Part shown: positions 8,226 through 16,090 of the stretch, in pieces
How positions within the stretch are numbered: the first letter of the stretch is position 1
Layout: every line of letters begins with the position of its first letter
Source of the DNA: Robinsoniella peoriensis
GTDB lineage: Bacteria > Bacillota > Clostridia > Lachnospirales > Lachnospiraceae
Direction: 5' to 3' (one strand)
NCBI RefSeq assembly: GCF_042680125.1
Contig: NZ_JBHTNY010000016.1
Length of the DNA: 64,000 bases
Translations under genes and position numbers: made by a program
The notes under the pieces: model-generated
Told to the model about the DNA's origin: nothing
Database searches by the model: none
Seen by the model: the letters and a program-made list of their open reading frames with translations, nothing else

Positions 8226-9266
8226 ATGATAAAAGCAGGAATTATCGGAGCAACCGGATATGCAGGCGGTGAACTTGTGAGGTTATTATTAGGGCATAAG
8301 GAAGTGGAAATTGCGTGGTATGGTTCCAGAAGTTACATAGATAAAAAGTATTCGCAAGTATATCAGAATATGTTCCAAATCGTAGATGCAAAATGTATGG
8401 ATGACAATATGCAGGAGCTGGCAGATCAGGTGGATGTGATTTTTACTGCTACCCCTCAGGGACTTTGTGCTTCACTTGTTACCGAAGAAATACTTTCCAA
8501 AGTAAAAGTCATTGACCTGAGTGCGGATTTCCGTATTAAAGATGTAAAGACCTATGAGGAGTGGTATAATATTTCCCATAAGACTCCGCAGTTTATTGGA
8601 GAAGCAGTATATGGATTATGTGAAATCAACAGGGAAGCGGTGAAAGCGGCGAGACTGATTGCGAATCCGGGATGTTATCCTACCTGCAGTACATTGTCGA
8701 TTTATCCTTTATTAAAGGAAGGATTGATTGATCCGGCTACGATTATTATCGATGCTAAATCCGGTACTTCCGGAGCAGGACGCGGTGCAAAAGTAGATAA
8801 TCTCTACTGTGAAGTAAATGAAAATATCAAAGCATACGGTGTTGCCTCCCACAGACATACTCCGGAAATAGAAGAACAGCTGGGCTATGCGGCAGGAGAG
8901 GAGATCCGGATTAATTTTACACCTCATCTTGTTCCTATGAACAGAGGAATTCTGATCACTGCGTATGCTTCATTGAAGAAAGATGTCAGCTATGAAGAAG
9001 TGAAAGCAGTTTATGATAAATACTATGAGAATGAGTGTTTCGTACGTGTACTGGATCAGGATGTATGCCCTCAGACGAAATGGGTAGAGGGAAGTAATTA
9101 TGTGGATGTGAATTTCAAGATCGATAAGAGAACGAACCGCATTATTATGATGGGCGCTATGGATAATCTGGTAAAAGGCGCCGCAGGCCAGGCAGTGCAG
9201 AATATGAATCTGCTCTTTGGGTTTGATGAAACTATGGGATTACAGCTAGTGCCCATGTTCCCGTAA
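8226..9266 (+). CDS. argC: N-acetyl-gamma-glutamyl-phosphate reductase
   Basis: NADPH-dependent reduction of N-acetylglutamyl phosphate to the semialdehyde, third step of arginine synthesis. The protein has 346 residues, a normal length. It shows the N-terminal dinucleotide motif GATGYAGGE, the catalytic cysteine Cys150 in NPGCYPT, and the conserved HRHTPEIEEQLG segment with the catalytic His. The ATG at 8226 is preferred over a TTG two codons earlier because AAGGAG is then 8 nt away. It is the first gene of argC-argJ-argB-argD. A short hairpin follows the stop codon. Confidence 0.97.
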   Translation: MIKAGIIGATGYAGGELVRLLLGHKEVEIAWYGSRSYIDKKYSQVYQNMFQIVDAKCMDDNMQELADQVDVIFTATPQGLCASLVTEEILSKVKVIDLSADFRIKDVKTYEEWYNISHKTPQFIGEAVYGLCEINREAVKAARLIANPGCYPTCSTLSIYPLLKEGLIDPATIIIDAKSGTSGAGRGAKVDNLYCEVNENIKAYGVASHRHTPEIEEQLGYAAGEEIRINFTPHLVPMNRGILITAYASLKKDVSYEEVKAVYDKYYENECFVRVLDQDVCPQTKWVEGSNYVDVNFKIDKRTNRIIMMGAMDNLVKGAAGQAVQNMNLLFGFDETMGLQLVPMFP

Positions 9267-9278
9267 GATGGGATATTT

Positions 9279-9309
9279 GAAACGTTATTACCGTAAGGTA
9301 AATAGTTTC
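9279..9309 (+). repeat. Intercistronic hairpin between argC and argJ
   Basis: GAAAC...TTACC, GTAA loop, GGTAA...GTTTC form an imperfect stem just upstream of the argJ ribosome site (AAGGAGG). It may stabilise or process the mRNA; it lacks a U tract, so it is not a typical terminator. Confidence 0.4.
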
Positions 9310-9330
9310 CACATATAAGGAGGAAGAATC

Positions 9331-10551
9331 ATGAAGGTGATGGATGGAGGAGTTACTGCTGCAAAAGGATTTCAGGCAGCAGGGATTTATGCAGGGATTA
9401 AGAAAGACAAAAAAGATATGGCTATGATTTACAGTGAGGTGCCATGTGCGGCAGCAGGTACCTTTACCACTAATATTGTTAAAGCGGCTCCTGTTAAATG
9501 GGATATGGACGTGGTTTACAATTATCAGAATGCCCAGGCGGCTATTGCCAACAGCGGTGTGGCAAATGCCTGTACAGGAGAAGAAGGGATGGCTTATTGC
9601 AAGGATACCGCGGACACGGCGGCAGAACTTTTACATATAGATCCAAAGGCTGTTCTGGTTGCATCTACCGGTGTAATCGGCAAACAGCTTCCCATGGTGC
9701 CCTTAAAAGAGGGAATCAGAAAAATGGTTCCTCTGCTTTCCGGGTCCAAAGAGGCAGGTACATTGGCGGCGGAGTCAATTATGACTACGGACACGGTAAA
9801 AAAAGAAATTGCAGTAGCGATTGAAATAGGGGGTAAAACAGTCACCATCGGCGGCATGTGCAAAGGCTCCGGCATGATTCATCCAAATATGTGTACCATG
9901 CTTAGCTTTGTAACAACAGACGCCGCAATTTCAAAAGAGATGCTGCAGAAAGCACTGAGCGCCGATATTAAAGATACTTACAACATGGTATCTGTTGACG
10001 GGGATACTTCTACAAATGATACGGTGCTTCTTCTTGCAAACGGAATGGCGGGCAATCCTTTGATCACCGAAGAAAATGAGGATTATAAACTTTTCCTTGA
10101 GGCTCTCAATTATGTGAATACCTGTCTTGCTAAAAAAATTGCAGGAGATGGAGAGGGAGCAACTGCGCTGTTCGAAGTCAGGGTAATCGGTGCCTGGTCC
10201 AAAGAGCAGGCAGTTACTTTAAGCAAGTCAATTATAACATCCAGTCTCACCAAAGCAGCGATTTTCGGACACGATGCAAATTGGGGGCGCATACTTTGTG
10301 CCATGGGATATTCCGGAGCTGACTTTGATCCGGAAAAGGTAGACTTATTCTTTGAAAGTGCAGCAGGAAGGTTACAGATTATTGAAAATGGAGTTGCACT
10401 GGATTACAGTGAGGAAGAAGCTACAAAAATCCTGTCTGAACAGGAAGTGACGGCAATAGCAGATATTAAAATGGGTAAGGAAACTGCCACGGCATGGGGA
10501 TGCGACCTCACCTTTGATTACGTAAAAATCAATGCAGATTACCGCTCCTGA
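9331..10551 (+). CDS. argJ: Bifunctional ornithine acetyltransferase / N-acetylglutamate synthase
   Basis: Transfers acetyl from N-acetylornithine to glutamate, and in bifunctional forms also acetylates glutamate from acetyl-CoA, giving the cyclic arginine pathway. It has 406 residues. The precursor cleaves itself before the nucleophile Thr189, in the motif KGSGMIHPNMCTML; the usual Ala before Thr is Cys here, which also occurs in active members. The C-terminal GHDANWGRILCAMGYSG block is conserved. No separate argA is in the window. The ATG follows AAGGAGGAAGAATC. Whether it has both activities cannot be told from sequence. Confidence 0.96.
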   Translation: MKVMDGGVTAAKGFQAAGIYAGIKKDKKDMAMIYSEVPCAAAGTFTTNIVKAAPVKWDMDVVYNYQNAQAAIANSGVANACTGEEGMAYCKDTADTAAELLHIDPKAVLVASTGVIGKQLPMVPLKEGIRKMVPLLSGSKEAGTLAAESIMTTDTVKKEIAVAIEIGGKTVTIGGMCKGSGMIHPNMCTMLSFVTTDAAISKEMLQKALSADIKDTYNMVSVDGDTSTNDTVLLLANGMAGNPLITEENEDYKLFLEALNYVNTCLAKKIAGDGEGATALFEVRVIGAWSKEQAVTLSKSIITSSLTKAAIFGHDANWGRILCAMGYSGADFDPEKVDLFFESAAGRLQIIENGVALDYSEEEATKILSEQEVTAIADIKMGKETATAWGCDLTFDYVKINADYRS

Positions 10552-10596
10552 TATTCATAAGCAAACAATAGTAAAAGTAAAATGAAAAGAGGATAA

Positions 10597-10703
10597 GGTT
10601 GAAAGAAAATTATGATATAGAAAGGTGCCACGGTGTGATTCTTTCAACCAGTTTTATTGTGGCAGTATTGCAGGCAAGCCTGTAATATGCAATGGGTATA
10701 ATT
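10597..10703 (+). repeat. Family 1 structured repeat, full copy, upstream of argB
   Basis: Full copy of the 107-nt element also found before pyrI. Arms in order: GGTTGAAAG (10597-10605), GCCACGGT (10627-10634), CTTTCAACC (10641-10649), ATTGTGGC (10656-10663). The first pairs with the third and the second with the fourth, an H-type pseudoknot topology. A hairpin follows: TATTGCAGG (10666-10674), CAAG loop, CCTGTAATA (10679-10687). Thirteen nucleotides after the flanking TGC comes the argB ATG. Confidence 0.85.
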
Positions 10704-11606
10704 ATGGAAACAATGGAAAACTGGCTGCAAAAAGCAGGTGTATTAATAGAAGCATTACCTTATATTCAACGGTTTCACGGCAAAACGATTGTAGTAAAAT
10801 ACGGCGGAAGTGCCATGGTGGACCATCAGTTAAAGAAAAATGTAATTCGTGACGTAGCGCTGTTAAAGCTGGTGGGATTTCGTCCGATTATTGTGCATGG
10901 AGGCGGTAAAGAAATTACGAAATGGGTAAATAAAATCGGTCTGGAAACCAACTTCGTAAATGGTTTGCGGGTAACAGATAAGGCTACTATGGAAGCAGCA
11001 GAAATGGTTTTAAATAAGATTAACAAAGGTCTGGTTTCCATGATGGAAAAACTGGGTGTCAGGGCAGTTGGAATCAGTGGAAAAGACGGTTCGGTATTAC
11101 GTGTTGACAAAAAGCTTTCCGGTGGAAAGGACATTGGATACGTAGGAGAAGTGAAGAAGGTAAATACGGAGTTATTGAATATTTTATTAGATAATGATGT
11201 AGTGCCTGTGATCTGTCCGATAGGCTCAGATGATGAATACCATTCCTATAATGTCAATGCCGATGATGCCGCATGTGCCATTGCCTCGGCGGTAGGAGCT
11301 GCAAAACTTGCGTTTTTAACTGATATAGAAGGGGTATACCGGGATCCACTGGATAAGTCCACCTTAATCTCAGAGATGTCAATTCCCGAAGCGGAAGAAT
11401 TCCTGGCAAGCGGAAATGTTGGCGGCGGGATGCTTCCCAAACTGCAGAACTGTATCGATGCCATGAAAGCCGGTGTTTCCAGAGTTCATATTTTAGACGG
11501 CAGAATCGAGCACTGCCTGCTGTTAGAGTTCTTTACGAACAGAGGGATCGGAACTGCAATCATGGGTGATCAGGAGGAACGATATTATAATGAAGACAAT
11601 GAATAG
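10704..11606 (+). CDS. argB: Acetylglutamate kinase
   Basis: Phosphorylates N-acetylglutamate with ATP, second step of arginine synthesis. About 300 residues of the amino acid kinase fold: KYGGSAMVD near the N-terminus, VHGGGKEITKW for phosphate binding, and NVNADDAACAIASAVGA with LTDIEGVYRDP towards the C-terminus. The start is set at the ATG at 10704, since other genes behind the same repeat start exactly 13 nt after its hairpin; an in-frame ATG four codons earlier lies inside the repeat. The N-terminal helix (ENWLQKAGVLIEALPYIQ) resembles that of arginine-inhibited hexameric kinases. The 3' end overlaps argD. Confidence 0.96.
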   Translation: METMENWLQKAGVLIEALPYIQRFHGKTIVVKYGGSAMVDHQLKKNVIRDVALLKLVGFRPIIVHGGGKEITKWVNKIGLETNFVNGLRVTDKATMEAAEMVLNKINKGLVSMMEKLGVRAVGISGKDGSVLRVDKKLSGGKDIGYVGEVKKVNTELLNILLDNDVVPVICPIGSDDEYHSYNVNADDAACAIASAVGAAKLAFLTDIEGVYRDPLDKSTLISEMSIPEAEEFLASGNVGGGMLPKLQNCIDAMKAGVSRVHILDGRIEHCLLLEFFTNRGIGTAIMGDQEERYYNEDNE

Positions 11607-12789
11607 TTATATGGAAGAAGCCGAAGAGGTCATATTACATACTTATAATCGGTTCCCCGTAGTATTTGAAAGGGGAGACGGAGTATACCTGGAGGATACA
11701 CAAGGAAAAAAATATCTGGATTTTGCAGCAGGGATTGCAGTTTTTGCCCTGGGCTACCACTATCAGGGCTACGATGCTGCTCTGAAGAACCAGATTGATA
11801 AAATTATCCATACTTCTAATCTGTATTACAATGTCCCAATGGGTGAAGCTGCTAAAAAGCTGGCAGCATGCAGTGGAATGGATAAAGTGTTCTTTACAAA
11901 CAGTGGAACAGAAGCGATTGAGGGAGCCATTAAAGCGGCCAGAAAATACGCGTATGCGAAAGACGGCTGTACCGATCATGAAATTATAGCCATGAATCAT
12001 TCTTTCCACGGAAGGAGCATTGGCGCGTTATCAGTGACGGGAAATCCTCATTACCAGGAAGCTTTTAAACCTTTGATGGGTGGAGTTAAATTTGCTGATT
12101 TTAACGATCTGGAAAGTGTAAAAGCGCAGATTACCGGCAAAACCTGTGCGATTATCATGGAAACGGTTCAGGGTGAAGGCGGTATCTATCCGGCGGACAA
12201 AGATTTTCTGGAAGGAGTTAAGGCAATCTGTGAGGAGAAGGATATTCTGCTGATTTTAGATGAAATTCAATGCGGTATGGGACGAACCGGCAAGATGTTT
12301 GCATGGCAGGACTATGGAGTGAAACCGGATATTATGACCTGTGCCAAAGCGCTTGGCTGCGGGGTTCCCGTAGGAGCATTTATTCTGAATGAAAAAACTG
12401 CAGGGAATTCACTGGTTCCCGGGGATCATGGAACAACCTACGGCGGAAATCCATTTGCCTGTGCAGCGGTTTCAAAAGTATTTGATATATTTGAAAACGA
12501 CCATATCATAGATCATGTAAATGAAATTGCTCCTTATCTGGAAGAAAAGTTAGACCAGCTGGTTGAAAAATATGATTTTCTGGATACCAGAAGAGGAAAG
12601 GGCATGATGCAGGGGCTTGTGGTAAAAGGCCGTCCAGTGGGAGATATCGTCAAGAAATCTCTTGAAAATGGACTGATCGTTATTTCGGCAGGCAGTGATG
12701 TGCTGAGACTGGTACCTCCCCTGGTGATTGAACGTGAGCATGTAGATGAAATGATTGGGAAGTTGGAGACGGTATTAGAAGAAGTGTAA
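11590..12789 (+). CDS. argD: Acetylornithine aminotransferase
   Basis: PLP-dependent class III aminotransferase making N-acetylornithine from the semialdehyde and glutamate. About 399 residues, typical length. Visible marks are the cofactor-binding NSGTEAIEGAIKAARKYA, the HGRSIGALSVTG segment, LDEIQCGMGRTGKMFAW with the conserved Asp, and the Schiff-base lysine Lys253 in CAKALGCGVPVGAF. The start is the ATG at 11590, 12 nt after AGGAGG and 17 nt before the argB stop, so the two are translationally coupled; an ATG three codons on is an alternative. Last gene of the operon; a long hairpin follows. Confidence 0.96.
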   Translation: MKTMNSYMEEAEEVILHTYNRFPVVFERGDGVYLEDTQGKKYLDFAAGIAVFALGYHYQGYDAALKNQIDKIIHTSNLYYNVPMGEAAKKLAACSGMDKVFFTNSGTEAIEGAIKAARKYAYAKDGCTDHEIIAMNHSFHGRSIGALSVTGNPHYQEAFKPLMGGVKFADFNDLESVKAQITGKTCAIIMETVQGEGGIYPADKDFLEGVKAICEEKDILLILDEIQCGMGRTGKMFAWQDYGVKPDIMTCAKALGCGVPVGAFILNEKTAGNSLVPGDHGTTYGGNPFACAAVSKVFDIFENDHIIDHVNEIAPYLEEKLDQLVEKYDFLDTRRGKGMMQGLVVKGRPVGDIVKKSLENGLIVISAGSDVLRLVPPLVIEREHVDEMIGKLETVLEEV

Positions 12790-12851
12790 GGACAGTTTTA
12801 GATTAGAGACTTTGTGAAATAAGGTGGTATGCCTTAAGAAACGAAGCAGTG

Positions 12852-12916
12852 ACGGGCAGGGGCCCTGACAGTTTAGGAAAATGACAATTTCCCAGACTCG
12901 ACGGGCTCCTGCCCGT
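12852..12916 (+). terminator. Long composite hairpin after argD, probable terminator
   Basis: Outer 9-bp stem ACGGGCAGG (12852-12860) with CCTGCCCGT (12908-12916), enclosing an imperfect inner stem around AGTTTAGGAAA and TTTCCCAGACT. The downstream sequence is only moderately T-rich (ATTTTCCCTTTT). It may terminate the arg operon or be a structured leader of the PBP gene. Confidence 0.5.
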
Positions 12917-12940
12917 ACGTATTTTCCCTTTTGCTGCCAC

Positions 12941-12969
12941 TTGACTTTTAAAACCTACAGATGTAATAT
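12941..12969 (+). promoter_or_regulatory. Promoter of the penicillin-binding protein gene
   Basis: TTGACT (12941-12946, 5 of 6 match), 17-nt spacer, TAATAT (12964-12969). The operator palindrome covers the spacer, the -10 and the start region. Confidence 0.55.
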
Positions 12970-12990
12970 ATAAAGTATTACATCTGTAGG
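12954..12990. promoter_or_regulatory. Perfect 15-bp palindrome with two TACA-nn-TGTA boxes (BlaI/MecI/CopY-type operator)
   Basis: Arms CCTACAGATGTAATA (12954-12968) and its exact complement (12976-12990) are separated by 7 nt. Each arm holds a TACAnnTGTA box (12956-12965 and 12979-12988), the core recognised by the BlaI/MecI/CopY repressor family. The site overlaps the promoter of a penicillin-binding protein gene, which favours a BlaI-like, beta-lactam-responsive repressor. The repressor gene is not in the window. Confidence 0.75.
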
Positions 12991-13033
12991 ATATAATGAA
13001 TTTCAAGTTGTGTACGAAAAGTGAGGAAATTAT

Positions 13034-15934
13034 ATGATAAGAAACAGGAAGACTATGAAGGCTTTGAAAAAGCAAACCTCGGTTTCCAGGGTAAAGATTT
13101 TAACAGCTGTTTTTATTGGAATGTGTATGATTTTGTTTTACCGGCTTTATCAGCTGCAGATTTTAGGAGGGGAGGACTATCGGAATAATTTTGTTATGAA
13201 GATTAAGAAGACCCGTGTGCTGAAAAGCACCAGAGGGAATATCTATGACCGAAATGGGAATCTTCTTGCGGGGAATAAAATGACTTATGGGATAACCATG
13301 GAGGATAATGGGGCGTATCAATCCGAACGGGAGAAACAGTTGTCCCTGAACGGGACAGCCTATCAGGTGATCCAGCTGGTACATAGCCAGAAGGAAACAT
13401 TGACCACGGCACTTGCCATCGTGTTGGATGAAAAGGGGGAATATGTATTTAATACGGAGGGGGTTTCTCTGGACCGTTTTCGGGCGGACGTTTTTGGCAG
13501 GGCTTTTATAGAAGATATGACAGATATGGAAGCGGCAGCCGGGGCAGATGAGATTGTAGCATATTTAGCAGGAGAAGACCGTTTTGCTTTATATGAGAAA
13601 AACGGGCAGGCATATACGAAGGAGGAACTGGAAAGCAGCGGGCTTCCCAAACAACTCAGCAAAAAAGATGCCCTGGAGATTCTAAATATCCGGTATATGC
13701 TGTCTCTTAACACTTTTCAGCGTTACATTCCCGTTACGGTGGCAGTGGATGTATCCCAAGATACCGTGTCGTATGTACTGGAACATAAATCCCAATGGCA
13801 GGGAGTGGGGATCAGTGATGAGGAGATCCGGGTATATGAGGGCGGGGATGCCTTTGGGCATATTCTGGGGTATACCGGCAAAATTTCCGCAGAAGAACTG
13901 GAGGAACTGCAAAAAGAAAATGAAAACTATACCAGTGATGCTGTGGTGGGTAAATCGGGGATTGAACAATCTATGGAGCAGTATCTTCAGGGAATAGAGG
14001 GGTCAGAAACGGTATATGTTAACAATATGGGAAAGGTGGTCCAAAAAGAAAAACCCCCCAAAGACCCGGTTCCGGGTAAAGATGTCTACCTGAGCATAGA
14101 CAAAGACCTGACTGAAGCCGTGTACCGGATTCTGGAGCAGCGGATCGCAGGTATCCTAACGACTAACATTGCAGATATCAAGGAATTTGATACCAGTAAA
14201 ATTACAGATTCGGCAGATTTGGTCATTCCGGTCTATGATGTGTATTTTGCTCTTCTGGATAATTCGGTGGTAGATCTCACTCATTTTGGACAGGTGGATG
14301 CGACTGCTTTTGAAAAAGAAATTTACGCAAGGTTACAGGATAAACTGGGGCGGGTGATGCAGAAATTAAACTCGGAGCTAAAGGGAGATGGAAGCATCTA
14401 TAAGGATCTGGATAAAGAAATGCAGGAGTATCAGGATTATATTGTGGATACGCTGCTTATGGAGGAAACGGGTTTACTGGATGCAGGGAAAATAGACAAA
14501 GAAAATGAAAGATACCAGTCCTGGAAAAAGGATGGGGATATAAGCCTGAAGGATTTTCTCACTGAGGCAGTTGCAGAGGGCTGGATTGATATGTCACATA
14601 TACCTTCAAAAGATACTTATATGGATTCCGGGCAGTCCTTAGAATTACTGAGCAAGACAATCAGCGAAAGCCTTGCTGCAGATGAAGGTTTCTTAAAAAG
14701 ACTTTGCTGGTATATGCTGCAGCAGGAAGAGATAGCGCCGCGGGAGATCTGCCTGCTGCTCTATGAACAGGGGGTTTTATCAAAAGAGGATGCGGTCTAT
14801 GAAGGATTAGCAAGTGGAAATATTTCAAGTTATCAGTTTGTGATTGATAAAATTAACAGTCTGGAGATAAAGCCGTCCTGGCTTGCCCTGGATCCCTGCT
14901 CAGGTTCTGCGGTTATCACAGATCCGGGGACAGGTGAAGTGCTGGCATGTGTTACCTATCCCGGATATGATGTGAACCGGCTTGCCAACCAAATGGATGA
15001 AGCATATTATCAGAAGCTCTATGAGGATAAATCAGTACCTTTCTACAACAGAGCCACCCAACAGCTTACGGCACCGGGATCCACTTTTAAGCCGGTCACT
15101 GCCATAGCGGGATTAATGGAAGAAGTAATCTGGTCAGATACAGATGTATTATGTGACGGCGTGTTTGATAAAGTTGAGCCGCCGCTGCACTGCTGGAACC
15201 TGTCGGGACATGGGGATATCCCAACGGTTGCAAGTGCGATAAAGAATTCCTGCAATGACTATCTGTGTGAAATATCCTACCGGATGGGACTGGACGGAAA
15301 TGGTAAATTTTCCGATGAACAATCCCTGAAGCGGCTTATATCCTACACCAAAATGTTCGGTTTAGACCGGAAATCAGGAATTCAGCTTCCCGAGTCGGAG
15401 CCTCATATCACGGATAAATTTGCCATTCCTTCTGCAATCGGGCAGGGTACGCATAACTATGCCACGGTACAGTTGGCCCGGTATGTGAATACGCTTGCCA
15501 ATGGTGGGAGCTGTTATGACCTTACCCTGCTTGACAAAGTGATGGATAAAGAGGGTCACATAACAGAGGAAAACCCTCCGAAATTAAGGAATCAGATAGA
15601 TCTTCCGGCGGAGGTATGGAACGATGTTCACACCGGAATGGAGGAAGCAGCCGGCAGTAATGCAATGTTAAGCAAGCTGAGTATTAAGATTGCCGGCAAG
15701 ACCGGAACCGCAGAAGAAACACCCAGCAGACCAACACACGGTCTGTTTGTGGGGTACGCTCCGGCGGAGAACCCGGAAATTGCAGTAGCTGTCCGTATTG
15801 CACATGGATTTGCATCCGGGAATGCAGTGGGAGTATCCCAGGATATATTTAAATATTATTTTAAACTTGAGAAAAAGGAGGATATTCTGACCGGAACGGC
15901 ATCCAGGGCTAGTGATAATGCACATATGGATTAG
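13034..15934 (+). CDS. Class B penicillin-binding protein (transpeptidase) with large insertion
   Basis: A 966-residue membrane-anchored D,D-transpeptidase that cross-links peptidoglycan outside the membrane. Order: short basic cytoplasmic tail; one membrane helix (about 22-40); dimerisation domain starting STRGNIYDRNGNLLA; an inserted, charged helical region (about 370-600); transpeptidase domain with Ser683 in STFK, SCN (Ser739) and KTG (Lys889). It is some 300 residues longer than typical MrdA/FtsI, through the insertion. It stands alone, not in an mre or dcw cluster, behind a BlaI-type operator, so it may be an inducible PBP. The ATG follows GTGAGGAAATTAT. Confidence 0.88.
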   Translation: MIRNRKTMKALKKQTSVSRVKILTAVFIGMCMILFYRLYQLQILGGEDYRNNFVMKIKKTRVLKSTRGNIYDRNGNLLAGNKMTYGITMEDNGAYQSEREKQLSLNGTAYQVIQLVHSQKETLTTALAIVLDEKGEYVFNTEGVSLDRFRADVFGRAFIEDMTDMEAAAGADEIVAYLAGEDRFALYEKNGQAYTKEELESSGLPKQLSKKDALEILNIRYMLSLNTFQRYIPVTVAVDVSQDTVSYVLEHKSQWQGVGISDEEIRVYEGGDAFGHILGYTGKISAEELEELQKENENYTSDAVVGKSGIEQSMEQYLQGIEGSETVYVNNMGKVVQKEKPPKDPVPGKDVYLSIDKDLTEAVYRILEQRIAGILTTNIADIKEFDTSKITDSADLVIPVYDVYFALLDNSVVDLTHFGQVDATAFEKEIYARLQDKLGRVMQKLNSELKGDGSIYKDLDKEMQEYQDYIVDTLLMEETGLLDAGKIDKENERYQSWKKDGDISLKDFLTEAVAEGWIDMSHIPSKDTYMDSGQSLELLSKTISESLAADEGFLKRLCWYMLQQEEIAPREICLLLYEQGVLSKEDAVYEGLASGNISSYQFVIDKINSLEIKPSWLALDPCSGSAVITDPGTGEVLACVTYPGYDVNRLANQMDEAYYQKLYEDKSVPFYNRATQQLTAPGSTFKPVTAIAGLMEEVIWSDTDVLCDGVFDKVEPPLHCWNLSGHGDIPTVASAIKNSCNDYLCEISYRMGLDGNGKFSDEQSLKRLISYTKMFGLDRKSGIQLPESEPHITDKFAIPSAIGQGTHNYATVQLARYVNTLANGGSCYDLTLLDKVMDKEGHITEENPPKLRNQIDLPAEVWNDVHTGMEEAAGSNAMLSKLSIKIAGKTGTAEETPSRPTHGLFVGYAPAENPEIAVAVRIAHGFASGNAVGVSQDIFKYYFKLEKKEDILTGTASRASDNAHMD

Positions 15935-16090
15935 ATATGGGGGCTGAGTAAGGATGATGTAAAAAAAGCTAATATAAAGTAAATTATTTCCAATAGAATC
16001 ATGTTAAAATTACAGATATGATTAGAGAAGGTAAAGTATGTCTGATTACAGATAAAAGTAGAAATCTGCCTGGCATAAAAGGAGAGGGAC

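Noticed and set aside
10597..10703. Family 1 element as an insertion sequence or transposon-encoded MITE
   Set aside because: No transposase, no target duplications visible, and no terminal inverted repeats of the whole element; fixed spacing to start codons argues for an RNA role, though origin as a mobile repeat is not excluded.
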